Shown: positions 21,101-29,843 of the stretch, piece by piece
How positions within the stretch are numbered: position 1 is the first letter of the stretch
Layout of the letters: every line of letters begins with the position of its first letter
Assembly (NCBI GenBank): GCA_902560065.1
Contig: CACEKG010000003.1
Location: forward strand, 1 to 64,000
Reading direction: 5' to 3'
DNA from: an uncultured Bacteroidota bacterium
GTDB lineage: Bacteria; Bacteroidota; Bacteroidia; Flavobacteriales; Flavobacteriaceae
DNA: 64,000 nt
Notes under the pieces: generated by a model
The model's database searches: none
What the model was told of the DNA's origin: nothing
The model's input: the letters and a program-made list of their open reading frames with translations, nothing else
Position numbers and translations under genes: made by a program

Positions 21101-21145
21101 TTGAGAAAAAATAATTAATAATATTAAAATAAAATATTTATTCAT
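18128..21145 (-). CDS. Secreted BNR/sortilin-like (VPS10 type) beta-propeller protein
   Basis: Many S.DGG..W repeats (GTAGGGVWKSNDAG, YKSTDGGNNWEKI, YRSEDHGESW); signal peptide. Confidence 0.85.
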   Translation of the reverse strand: MNKYFILILLIIFSQFSFTQEKTKIDLKYFFGDMRARHIGPALMSGRINDLENHPSNPRIIYAGTAGGGVWKSNDAGTTFNPIFDEYCQSIGAVSLDPNNPDKIIYVGTGETWTRNSVSIGDGLYKSTDGGNNWEKIGFEKSERISNIIINPSNSNEIYVGVLGALWSDSKERGVYKSIDGGVSWKKILYVNESTGCADLAIDPENPLVLYASMWEHRRTAWSFESGGKNSALYKSNDGGQSWKKIHKGFPKGNLGRLAISVAPSKTNILYTVIEAEKDSEKGLYRSEDHGESWNQLNNDFEITVRPFYFSKIVVDPKDHDVVVKAGLYGSISRDGGKTFKNLGNMHADIHDILFDIFDSDRMYFGTDGGVYRSWNGGVTCEITENLPLSQFYHISVDDEEPYNVYGGLQDNGSWYGPSSAIGGVRARHWKSIGPGDGFRVLKHPKKNIIYSEMQGAENVWRFDVDKSLIKTIEPLPEIGYPKLRFNWNTPMEISSFYPDRFYIGSQFLHKSEDMGDTWEIISPDLTTNDPRKQMQEDSGGLSADNSGAENHTTIFTIDESPLDPKIIWIGTDDGNIQLSRDGGKKWRDVTPKNKNLPKNTWVYHIEASYHNPGVAYAVFDGHTSGDMTPYAYKTDDYGKTWKNIIDKNEVTGFVRNIQEDYVNPNLLFLGTEFGLYITVDGGNKWTRFTNNMPPVAVHFIDLQKKTNDLVMGTHGRGVIIIDDISPLREIELTTLNKKLHFFQGKKTVMADKSDFVGSFGGETRFVGESSSSSAKIKYFLPKRHTFGKMTLEIQDSQGKIITSLNPGKSKGINIVDWGFTIRQPKVAKGKTLSRGGFTSPRVKEGTYNVIIKKGRDIFENKIELVYDSITGLSKIEREKKHAITMKLYDMTQELAYLVYELDLIISKLPPKSKVLKSLQELKETLVITKGDNYVGSVESQLREKMADLYSKVAESWDVPSNSELNNYEVIKKRFKQAKKTFEKLKSKVSIKDFSIDSYEKFLSK

Positions 21146-21154
21146 TATTAATAT

Positions 21155-21901
21155 TTAATTTTCTGGAAACTTAAACTCATTTTCATCAATTATTGGATTC
21201 AATTCAATACTGTCTATTATAAGTGGTAAAGAAGGTTGATCTTTTATTCCCTGAGTTTGAGAAAAAGGAAAATATAATCCTTCAACTTCTTGGTAATCAG
21301 ACATAGTTATTTCCATAGTCATACCTTTACTAGGACCTTGTGTAATCATAGTTTGAATTGCTATAGGAACATAATTTTCAGTATCAAAAAAATAAAATGT
21401 TATGTCATCCTCTTTTTTCCCATCAATTGTTTTAGGTTCTTTTGTCAATTTAATCTTAAAAGTTTCTGTTCCATCAAAAGTTTCTTTCCCAATTAATTCA
21501 GCACTATATCCTTTACTTTTATAATCCATAAAAGAATCTGGAAAATCATTATTTTCTAATTTAAGATTATCAGTAGTTTCCTGATCACTCTTTTCGGGTT
21601 GTTGACTCATCATGTTTATACCCCAACTTACTTCACCATCAAAAACCTGCGCCTTTATAGATTGCCCCTGAAAATTTATTATTTGCATTGACTTTCCTCC
21701 CTTCATTTGAATAAGCTCAATTGGAATCTCCATTCCTTGCTGATTCAATTTTGCTAACATTTTCACTCCTTTTAATTCTTTCCATTTATCAATACCTCCT
21801 GTATTTTCATAATAATTTTCAATTATCTCATCTACTGATTGAGAATATGAGTTTAGAGCAAAAAATAATAATATAATTAAGAATTGAATTGATTTTTTCA
21901 T
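21155..21901 (-). CDS. LolA-like outer-membrane lipoprotein-sorting family protein
   Basis: Signal peptide, DEIIENYYENTGGIDKWKELKGVKMLAKL, DGEVSWGINMM; adjacent to the BNR gene. Confidence 0.6.
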   Translation of the reverse strand: MKKSIQFLIILLFFALNSYSQSVDEIIENYYENTGGIDKWKELKGVKMLAKLNQQGMEIPIELIQMKGGKSMQIINFQGQSIKAQVFDGEVSWGINMMSQQPEKSDQETTDNLKLENNDFPDSFMDYKSKGYSAELIGKETFDGTETFKIKLTKEPKTIDGKKEDDITFYFFDTENYVPIAIQTMITQGPSKGMTMEITMSDYQEVEGLYFPFSQTQGIKDQPSLPLIIDSIELNPIIDENEFKFPEN

Positions 21902-22041
21902 TTGATTTTAAGTTTGAAATGCAATATATATAAATATGAATCTAAAGGCATTATTATTTATAAAATAATTTCAAATTAATTATGATCATAATAGAATAAT
22001 CTTAGAAATTGTCTATTGCTACATTTAATCTTTAAAAAGTT

Positions 22042-22602
22042 TTATTTATAAATAATTGGAATTATAATTTCATTTCTTCTGTTGAAGAACTTATATGGAC
22101 TATTGTAAACTAAAACCTTTTCTCTACCTATAATTTCAATATTTTTCTCAAGTAATTTAGACTTAATTTTCTTTATCATTACTCTTTCCTTGTCATAATT
22201 TGTATATCCTGAATAAGAAATTGCTGCATAAAATAAATTTTCAGATTCATAAACTTTAACTTTAGAATCATTAGGTTTTGGAGCATTTTTGTAACTAAAT
22301 TCTCTTGGAAGAACAAATTCCATTGATGAATTTTTATCTCCTCTTTCCATATGAACCGGAGTAGTCATTTCAATTTTTTTATTTAAATCATTCCCTCCTG
22401 AAATATATCTAAAAAGATACTTAAATCCTCTATTTAAATTTTGATCATCAATATATTTAATCATAACTGAAGATGGATAATATCTTATCTCTATTTCATC
22501 TAAATTTGAAATTAATTCATATTCTTGGGTTTCATATTGGGACATGGAAATAATAGGTATGAAAAATAAAACTAAAATAAATTTATATTTATAATTATTC
22601 AT
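22042..22602 (-). CDS. SOUL heme-binding family protein, secreted
   Basis: YETQEYELISNLDEIEIRYYPSSVMIKY, KKIEMTTPVHM; SOUL signature. Confidence 0.8.
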   Translation of the reverse strand: MNNYKYKFILVLFFIPIISMSQYETQEYELISNLDEIEIRYYPSSVMIKYIDDQNLNRGFKYLFRYISGGNDLNKKIEMTTPVHMERGDKNSSMEFVLPREFSYKNAPKPNDSKVKVYESENLFYAAISYSGYTNYDKERVMIKKIKSKLLEKNIEIIGREKVLVYNSPYKFFNRRNEIIIPIIYK

Positions 22603-22633
22603 TAATACTTAAATTTGAAAAAAATTTTAATAT

Positions 22634-24184
22634 ATGAGTGAAAATTTTCACAAATTTATTTTTTTATTTCTAATTATTAGTGGATGTTCCTTAAATAAAG
22701 AAAATCCTAAGATTGCAATTGCTGGACTTGCAATTGAATCTAGTACTTTCTCTCCTGCAATCACAGAAGAAAAAGCATTTCATGCAAAAACAGATGATGA
22801 TGTTTTTTCATTTTATCCTTTTTTATCAAAAGATTCCATTCTTAGAAAAAACATTAACTGGATTCCAACTTTAAGAGGTCATGCCTTACCAGGTGGTATT
22901 GTAAGTAAGGAAGCCTATGAAAGTCTTGTAACAAAAACTTTAGGTAAGTTAAAAAAAAACATGCCGTATGATGGTCTTTTTTTTGACATACATGGGGCTA
23001 TGAGTGTTCAGGGATTAGATGATCCAGAAGGAGATTTTATTACTAGAATTAGAAAAGTTATTGGAAATAAAACTTTTATTTCTACTTCAATGGATTTACA
23101 TGGTAATGTTTCAAAAATATTAGCAGAAAATACAGATTTAATTACATGCTATAGAATGGCTCCACATGAAGATGCTATTGAGTCAAAAAGAAGAGCAGTT
23201 GAAAATTTAATTAATAGAATTAAAAACGGAAAAGGCAAACCTAAATATAAAGCCTGGATTCCTGTTCCTATTCTACTCCCAGGAGAAAAAACTAGTACAA
23301 GGGTAGAACCTGCGAAAAGTCTCTATTCGAAAATTAAGCCATTAACAAAACAAGAAGGAGTAATTGACGCTGCAATTTGGGTTGGTTATCCTTGGGCTGA
23401 TGAACCAAGAAATCATGGGGTTGTTATGGCTACTGGAGATAATGAAAAACAAGTTAAAAATGTTGCTGAAACTCTTGCAAAAAACTTTTGGTCTGTAAGA
23501 AATGAATTTAAATTTGTTGCTCCAACTGCAAACCTTAAGGAAAGCATTGATATGGCAGTAAGTAGTTCTGAAAAACCATTTATAATTAGTGACATGGGAG
23601 ATAATCCTACTGCTGGTGGAGCAGGAGATGTCACATGGACTCTGGATAAAATCTTAAAAAGAAGAGAATTTGCTTCAAAAAATGGGCCAACTCTAATATA
23701 TGCTTCAATACCTGGGCCCAAATTAGTTGAAAAAGCTGTAAAAATTGGAATTGGTGGAAAAGTAAAAGAATTTGTTGGGGCTGAAGTAGATAATAGATAT
23801 TCTCCACCCCTTTTATTAGAAGGTGAAATAATTTCAATTTTTCAAGGAGATGTCCATGCTGAAACAGAGGTCGTTGTTAGAAAGGGAAGTGTTTTTGTTA
23901 TTGTAACAAAAAAAAGGAAACCATATCATAAAGAAATAGATTTTGTTCAATTAAATTTAAATCCAAAAAAAACAGATATAATTGTGGTCAAAATCGGATA
24001 TCTTGTTCCTGAACTTTTTAATTTGAAAAAAGGGTGGATTATGGCTTTAACTCCTGGAGGAGTTGATCAAAACTTAGAAAGATTAAATTACAAAAGAATT
24101 AAAAGACCTATGTTCCCATTCGATAAAGATTTTGATAATCCAAACCTAAAAGTCAGGTGGATAAAATCCTCTAATGAACTATGA
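22634..24184 (+). CDS. M81/MlrC family metallopeptidase-like lipoprotein
   Basis: IAGLAIESSTFSP, GLFFDIHGAMSVQGLDDPEGD, SMDLHGNVS, DMGDNPTAGGAGD; lipobox ISGCS. Confidence 0.85.
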   Translation: MSENFHKFIFLFLIISGCSLNKENPKIAIAGLAIESSTFSPAITEEKAFHAKTDDDVFSFYPFLSKDSILRKNINWIPTLRGHALPGGIVSKEAYESLVTKTLGKLKKNMPYDGLFFDIHGAMSVQGLDDPEGDFITRIRKVIGNKTFISTSMDLHGNVSKILAENTDLITCYRMAPHEDAIESKRRAVENLINRIKNGKGKPKYKAWIPVPILLPGEKTSTRVEPAKSLYSKIKPLTKQEGVIDAAIWVGYPWADEPRNHGVVMATGDNEKQVKNVAETLAKNFWSVRNEFKFVAPTANLKESIDMAVSSSEKPFIISDMGDNPTAGGAGDVTWTLDKILKRREFASKNGPTLIYASIPGPKLVEKAVKIGIGGKVKEFVGAEVDNRYSPPLLLEGEIISIFQGDVHAETEVVVRKGSVFVIVTKKRKPYHKEIDFVQLNLNPKKTDIIVVKIGYLVPELFNLKKGWIMALTPGGVDQNLERLNYKRIKRPMFPFDKDFDNPNLKVRWIKSSNEL

Positions 24185-24771
24185 GAAAAATAATTTTAAT
24201 AAATATTTTAATATTTTCCTTTTTATTTTTCTATAGTTGTTCCAAAAGAGAAAAATATGAAAATGTAATTCTTGAACAACAAGAAGAGGAAGAACCACAA
24301 TTGGATAGCTGCGTTGATTATACATCTGTAAACCCAGACAGTTTAGAATCCTATTGGGAATTATTTGTTGAAGATGTAAAATGTTCGAGAGGTGGTCCAA
24401 ATTATGGTGAAATAAATAAAACAGTAACTCTATATTTTATTGTTCCTACTGCTGAAACTATTGCTTCTGGAGTTACAGTAGATCATGCCGGATACTCTAC
24501 ATATTCAGGTTATTGCAACAGCGAAGCAGTAAATATTGGAGTAATTGAAGATTATTGGATTGATTACACGGAAGTGCAAAAACTTTGGTTAATGTATCAT
24601 GAATTTGGCCATGATGTTTACAGATATCGTCATAGCTCTGACCCTAAAGATATAATGTATCCATCGGTAGCTAGAAGTGATGTAAAAATAAATGATTTCA
24701 TTAGAGCTAAAGAAAAGTTTTTTAAAAGAGACTTTGAGGGAATTGAATATATTAGTTGCGATCAAGATTAA
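24181..24771 (+). CDS. Lipoprotein with zinc-metallopeptidase-like motif
   Basis: Lipobox FYSCSK; YHEFGHDVYRYRHSSDPKDIMYP (HExxH plus Met-turn-like IMYP); overlaps the upstream gene. Confidence 0.6.
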   Translation: MRKIILINILIFSFLFFYSCSKREKYENVILEQQEEEEPQLDSCVDYTSVNPDSLESYWELFVEDVKCSRGGPNYGEINKTVTLYFIVPTAETIASGVTVDHAGYSTYSGYCNSEAVNIGVIEDYWIDYTEVQKLWLMYHEFGHDVYRYRHSSDPKDIMYPSVARSDVKINDFIRAKEKFFKRDFEGIEYISCDQD

Positions 24772-24791
24772 CTAAAAATATTTTCATAAAG

Positions 24792-25193
24792 ATGCGTTTA
24801 TTATTTATTATTTTATTTTTTCTTTTAATTTCAAATCAAATTATCTCTCAAAATAATCCAAAAAAAATAGTTTTGGAATATTATAGTGAACTTCCATATA
24901 AATATATAAGTTCTAGTGATGAATTTACTCAATTAGAAATTAGCCTTTTTGTTAGAGAAATTTCAATTAATTTATTAAACAAATTTTTAGAGGATTTTTC
25001 AAAAAATATTGAAGAAGAAAACGGTTATTTAGTTATTATAAATTTAATTAATTCTAATCAAATTAATATTCAAATTCCATTTGCCATAAATCAAGATAAG
25101 TTAAAATCTTTAAGGGAATCAAAAGAGAGCTTTGAAGAAACATGTAATATCATCTTGAATGAGAGTTATGAATGGATTCTAAGATATATATAA
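24792..25193 (+). CDS. Secreted hypothetical protein
   Basis: ATG at 24792 gives MRLLFIILFFLLISNQIISQ signal peptide; the ORF track start at 24756 is probably too long. Confidence 0.5.
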   Translation: MRLLFIILFFLLISNQIISQNNPKKIVLEYYSELPYKYISSSDEFTQLEISLFVREISINLLNKFLEDFSKNIEEENGYLVIINLINSNQINIQIPFAINQDKLKSLRESKESFEETCNIILNESYEWILRYI

Positions 25194-25198
25194 AAAAA

Positions 25199-25220
25199 GC
25201 CTTTGAGTAAACTCAAAGGC
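25199..25220 (-). terminator. Rho-independent terminator pointing to the minus strand
   Basis: GCCTTTGAGT-AA-ACTCAAAGGC inverted repeat preceded on + by A7 (U-tract only on the minus transcript). Confidence 0.6.
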
Positions 25221-25437
25221 TCATAACCATAAACCAATTCATTCTGAAGAATTGATAATCAAAAATAATAATTTTAAACCAATTATTTATACATTTAAAA
25301 AAAAGTTATAAAATAGATTTTACAGGTTTTTAACTAATCTTTAACCTTTCTTAAACATTTTTTAACAAAAACATAAACTAAATTTATAATCGTTAAACAG
25401 CATCTTAAGTTTAACCCTTTTAGTTTTAATTAGTTAA

Positions 25438-25468
25438 AAAACCCTGAAAAAAACTTTTTCAGGGTTTT
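25438..25468 (-). terminator. Terminator of the SET-domain gene
   Basis: 14-bp inverted repeat AAAACCCTGAAAAA / TTTTTCAGGGTTTT with 3-nt loop, directly after 25471. Confidence 0.8.
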
Positions 25469-25470
25469 AT

Positions 25471-25839
25471 TTATTGTGTAACTTCAAAATCTCTTTCCCA
25501 ATTTGGGTTTTTTAATTTATTGATAATATACTTTATTGTTAGTTCTTCTCCCTTTTTAATTTTATTAATTGTAATTATTCTAATATGCTTAAGGTTACCT
25601 AATTTGGAATCTATTTTAAATACAACAGCTTTACAATTTGGCATTTCATGATGATTTATAAAAGCTCCAAGAGACAATCTAATATATCCATCTTGAAATT
25701 TACTATTATAAATATGAGAAATTCCTAAATCAACTCCTTTATCTAAATCCTTCAAAGTAAATAATCCCAAACCATCAATTTGACTTTCTGAAATAGTTAA
25801 AAAGTCTGGCAGTGGTTTCCATTCAGTTTTTTCTATCAT
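25471..25839 (-). CDS. SET-domain protein (putative lysine methyltransferase)
   Basis: SQIDGLGLFTLKDLDKGVDLG, GAFINHHEMPNC, INKIKKGEELTIKY match SET motifs. Confidence 0.75.
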   Translation of the reverse strand: MIEKTEWKPLPDFLTISESQIDGLGLFTLKDLDKGVDLGISHIYNSKFQDGYIRLSLGAFINHHEMPNCKAVVFKIDSKLGNLKHIRIITINKIKKGEELTIKYIINKLKNPNWERDFEVTQ

Positions 25840-25895
25840 AAAGTATTATTTAGTATAAAAATTACAAATTTATTTTACAATAAAAAATAAATTTA

Positions 25896-26756
25896 TTATT
25901 TATAAGCTCTTATCAGTCCTTCTTGAGATACTGATGCAACCATCTCTCCTGCTTGATTAAATATACTTCCAAGAGTAAAACCTCTTGAATTTGAAGCACT
26001 TGGACTTTGCATTGAATATAAAAGCCAGTCATCTATTTTAAATTGTCTATGAAACCATATAGCGTGGTCTAAACTTGCATAAAAAATTTTTTTTCCGAAT
26101 AATTTTTCTCTATGAGGAAGGGTAGCGGTTAATAATAAACTATAATCAGATGCAAATGCTAAAAGTTGATGTTGAAAAGATATTTTAGCATCAACTTTTT
26201 CTTTTGTCTTAAACCACACATGAGATTTAGGCAAACTATTTCTAGTTTGTAAAAAAGTTGCCTTTTCAACAGGCTTAAATTCAAAAACTTTTGGATGAGA
26301 TTTTAAAATTTTCTCATATCTCTCAGAATCTATTTTCTTTAAGTTAACTGCTTGTTGAAGATCAGTCAATAATAAATCTGGAGTTAATACATTAGGCATA
26401 TTAATTTGATGATTAACTCCTTCTTGATTAAGTTGAAAAGAAGCTGCCATTATAAAAATAGCTTTACCTTTTTGATAAGCTATAACTCTTCGAGTAGTAA
26501 AACTTTTACCATCTCTAATATTATCAACATGATAATTAATAGGAACATTAATATCTCCCCCCAATATAAAATAACCATGCATGGAGTGAGCAATTCTATC
26601 TTCAGGTACAGTTTGATATGCTGCATGTAGCGACTGTCCTAAAACTTGTCCTCCAAAAACTCTTCCCCATTCTGTCTTATAATTTTGTCCTGTAAAATTA
26701 TTATCCTTGGTTTTTTCTAAGGATAAAAGTTGTTTTAACTCACTTAAATTAATCAT
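25896..26756 (-). CDS. tesB: Acyl-CoA thioesterase II
   Basis: RVFGGQVLGQSLHAA, HSMHGYFILGGD, SLDHAIWFHR, GSIFNQAGEMVASVSQEGLIR. Confidence 0.9.
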   Translation of the reverse strand: MINLSELKQLLSLEKTKDNNFTGQNYKTEWGRVFGGQVLGQSLHAAYQTVPEDRIAHSMHGYFILGGDINVPINYHVDNIRDGKSFTTRRVIAYQKGKAIFIMAASFQLNQEGVNHQINMPNVLTPDLLLTDLQQAVNLKKIDSERYEKILKSHPKVFEFKPVEKATFLQTRNSLPKSHVWFKTKEKVDAKISFQHQLLAFASDYSLLLTATLPHREKLFGKKIFYASLDHAIWFHRQFKIDDWLLYSMQSPSASNSRGFTLGSIFNQAGEMVASVSQEGLIRAYK

Positions 26757-26762
26757 TAATTA

Positions 26763-27671
26763 TTATTTATTCTTAAATAAGATTACAAAAATACTGCCAT
26801 ATAAAGAATGAACCAAACTTGATATTGCAGATGGAATTGCAATAGCAGGGTTAACAAAATTTTCTTTTGACAAAACTACACCTAAACCTGAATTTTGCAT
26901 ACCAACTTCAACTGAGATTGTTTTGGCTATAAAATGATTTCTAAAAAAGATTCTACTAATAAAGTAGCCTAAAAAAAATCCTAAAAAATGTAGTGTCATG
27001 ATTGAAAATAAAAGTGAAAGGCCTGAAGACAAAATTATATCCTTTCCTTCACCTATTATACTAGCAACAATCAATGTTATTAAAATAACTGCCAATGATG
27101 GTCCAACTTTTACAAATTTTTTGGTTTTATCAGGAAAAGTCCTATTTAATATAATTCCTGTTATTACTGGAATTAAAACTACTTTTAAAGTACTTAAAAA
27201 TAACCCTATTGCATCTACTTCTATTTCACTTGCTGATAAATTGCTAATTAATAAAGGAGTCATTACAACTGCTGAAACAGTTGAAGTAGCTGTCATTGCA
27301 ACCGAAAGTGCCAAATTAGAATTTGATAGATAAACTATAACGTTGGAGGCTGTTCCTCCTGGACAACTAGCAACTAAAATTAATCCTAAAGAAAAAAAGG
27401 GAGGTAAACTAAATATGATTGATAAGCCCCAACCTAAAAAAGGCATAATTGTAAATTGTAAAATAAAACCCATCAAAACCCAATACGGATGTTTTAAAAT
27501 TTGCTTAAAATGGTTTAAATCTAAAGTTAAACCCATTACTAGCATTATTATTCCAAGACCAATTGTTATTAAATTTCCAGAAAACCAAGTAAAAATTTCA
27601 GGATTAAAAAATGATAATAGAGAAGCTATAGAGACAAACCAAGGAAAATAATTTGGAATTTTACTTAACAA
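26763..27671 (-). CDS. Bile acid:sodium symporter (BASS) family transporter
   Basis: Multi-TM, LASCPGGTASNVIVYLSN, VEVGMQNSGLGVVL. Confidence 0.85.
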   Translation of the reverse strand: MLSKIPNYFPWFVSIASLLSFFNPEIFTWFSGNLITIGLGIIMLVMGLTLDLNHFKQILKHPYWVLMGFILQFTIMPFLGWGLSIIFSLPPFFSLGLILVASCPGGTASNVIVYLSNSNLALSVAMTATSTVSAVVMTPLLISNLSASEIEVDAIGLFLSTLKVVLIPVITGIILNRTFPDKTKKFVKVGPSLAVILITLIVASIIGEGKDIILSSGLSLLFSIMTLHFLGFFLGYFISRIFFRNHFIAKTISVEVGMQNSGLGVVLSKENFVNPAIAIPSAISSLVHSLYGSIFVILFKNK

Positions 27672-27689
27672 AAGTCATTGTTTAAATTT

Positions 27690-28349
27690 TTATTTTCTTT
27701 TGGTCCAAATTTCATGCATAGGGCTTCCTTTACTACTAAAACCTTTATGATACCAATCATCACTTTTTTGGACAAAATTAAATTTTAACTTAATACCAAC
27801 TTTGGAATTATCTCTAGAAAAAAACTCAATTTTTTCAATATAATCTGATTCTTCAATTTCATATGACCCCCCTCCAGATCCAGAGAATTTGAAAGTTTCT
27901 GTGTTAAATGCAGTCCATTGAAAATATCCATCTAATAAAAATTTCATGGTCTTTCTAGGCTTATTTAAATCTCTTCTTTTCTCCCCTTCTTTAGTTACTC
28001 TTCCTCCCATTAACCATTTTCCATCTAATGCTTTTTTTGATTTTGAAATATATTTCCAAGACTTATCTTTAACTATAGTCATATTTTTTAATTGATCATT
28101 TTCAAAGTTTGAATTAAACTCAAATGTAACATTAAAAGTGTTTTTATCCATTGACTTATAGTATCCTCCACGGGATAGAATAAATATATTAGGATCATGT
28201 GAATATTGAGTTTCAATTAAATAATTATTATCTAAAAAAATTCTATGATGGATTGTTTTACCTTGATTTTCAGAATAAAATAAATAAACTTGTGAAAATG
28301 AGTCTTCAAACACAAAAGTTAGTAAAATAAGAAAATAAATGTGTTTCAT
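27690..28349 (-). CDS. Secreted protein of unknown function
   Basis: Signal peptide MKHIYFLILLTFVFEDSFSQ; KSMDKNTFNVTFEFNSN, no recognised domain. Confidence 0.5.
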   Translation of the reverse strand: MKHIYFLILLTFVFEDSFSQVYLFYSENQGKTIHHRIFLDNNYLIETQYSHDPNIFILSRGGYYKSMDKNTFNVTFEFNSNFENDQLKNMTIVKDKSWKYISKSKKALDGKWLMGGRVTKEGEKRRDLNKPRKTMKFLLDGYFQWTAFNTETFKFSGSGGGSYEIEESDYIEKIEFFSRDNSKVGIKLKFNFVQKSDDWYHKGFSSKGSPMHEIWTKRK

Positions 28350-28361
28350 TTTTTAAAAAAT

Positions 28362-29780
28362 TTAGTTTCTATAATTTAATGCAGGTTTTCTTTTACCAAG
28401 TAAAGGAATATATTTAAAATTTTCACCTCTTTTAAGTAAAAATTCTTTTTTAGCAGATTTAACAATTTTAGGGTTTTCAATTAACTGAATAGCGGTTATA
28501 GCCAAAGTTTTAGAAGCTACTATCATCCCTTTATTACCAATAGATGTACCTCCAGCCGCAACTGCTTGCCAACTATGAGCTGGGGTTTCTGGAACCCAAG
28601 TAGCAGCTCTGAAACCAACAGTTGGAACTGTATAACTAACATCTCCTACATCTGTCGATCCTCCTGGAGGAGAATAATCAGCATATGGAGCAACTCCCTC
28701 TACATATTTTATATCTAGTTTTGTATTCATGCTTTTTGAAATTTCCTTTGCAAAAACTAATTCTTCTTTATCATATTTATACCCTCCAACGTAACTTAAG
28801 TTTTTATGAATCATTTTTTGTAAAATTTCATTATGAAGCATATCATGAGTACCTCCTATCATTTCATAATCCATTGTTGTTCCAGTTCCAATTGCAGCTC
28901 CTTTTGCAGCATCTACAATCCTGTCAAAAACTTTTATTACTTCATCTCTAGTTTTATGCCTAGCATAATAATATACCTCAGCAAAATCAGGAACAACATT
29001 TGGAGCTTCTCCTCCTCTTGTTATTACATAATGTATTCTTGTACTTTCTGTTACATGTTCCCTTAACATATTGACCATTGTGTTCATTGCTTCTACAGCA
29101 TCTAAAGCAGATCTTCCTTTTTCTGGGGCCCCAGCTGCATGAGCAGAAACTCCATAAAATCTAAACTTAGCTGACTTATTTGCAAGAGCAGGTCTTATAC
29201 TTGCCGAATTCTGATTAGCTCCATGCCAATGAAGTGCTATATCAACATCATCAAATAATCCTTTACGAGTCATATATACTTTACCTGATCCCCCTTCTTC
29301 CGCAGGACATCCATAAAATCTAATAGTTCCAGACTTTTTATTTTCTTTTAAATAATTTTTTATTTCAATGGCCGCTGCTGCTGAAGCGGTTCCAAATAAG
29401 TGGTGCCCACAAGCATGACCAGCTTTTCCTCCAGCTGAAATTTTATATGGAACTCTTTGTTGAGATAAACCTGGAAGGGCATCATATTCCCCTAAAATTG
29501 CAATAATTGGTAAACCATTTCCATAACTAGCTATAAAAGCTGTAGGGATATTTGCGACACCTGATTCAATATTAAAATCTTCTTGTGAAAGTATTTTTTT
29601 TAAAAGATCACTACTTTTTTTCTCTTGATATCCCATTTCAGCAAAAGACCAAATATCTTGAGCTATTGAACCATATAATTCCTTTTTGTCATCAATATTT
29701 TTTAATATTTTATTATACTTTTTTTGACCAAAAGAAAAAAATGAAACAAAAAAAACAAATAAAAAAGTTAATGCTCTCAT
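28362..29780 (-). CDS. M20 family amidohydrolase (AbgB-like), secreted
   Basis: ILGEYDALPGLSQ, GGKAGHACGHHLFGTAS, GCPAEEGGSGK, HAAGAPEKGRSALDAVE, STDVGDVSYTVPT. Confidence 0.88.
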   Translation of the reverse strand: MRALTFLFVFFVSFFSFGQKKYNKILKNIDDKKELYGSIAQDIWSFAEMGYQEKKSSDLLKKILSQEDFNIESGVANIPTAFIASYGNGLPIIAILGEYDALPGLSQQRVPYKISAGGKAGHACGHHLFGTASAAAAIEIKNYLKENKKSGTIRFYGCPAEEGGSGKVYMTRKGLFDDVDIALHWHGANQNSASIRPALANKSAKFRFYGVSAHAAGAPEKGRSALDAVEAMNTMVNMLREHVTESTRIHYVITRGGEAPNVVPDFAEVYYYARHKTRDEVIKVFDRIVDAAKGAAIGTGTTMDYEMIGGTHDMLHNEILQKMIHKNLSYVGGYKYDKEELVFAKEISKSMNTKLDIKYVEGVAPYADYSPPGGSTDVGDVSYTVPTVGFRAATWVPETPAHSWQAVAAGGTSIGNKGMIVASKTLAITAIQLIENPKIVKSAKKEFLLKRGENFKYIPLLGKRKPALNYRN

Positions 29781-29843
29781 AAAACTAATTGTCTAAGGTT
29801 CAAATTTATACAAAATATTCTATTTCAAATTAAATTAATATTC

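Noticed and set aside
25199-25220. Terminator for the plus-strand gene ending at 25193
   Set aside because: The stem is followed on the plus strand by TCATAACC, no U-tract; the U-tract is only on the minus strand
28685-29066. Plus-strand ORFs opposite the M20 amidohydrolase (also 27343..27651, 45073..45411, 23413..23721, 63101..63292)
   Set aside because: Shadow ORFs on the complementary strand of clear coding genes with no recognisable features
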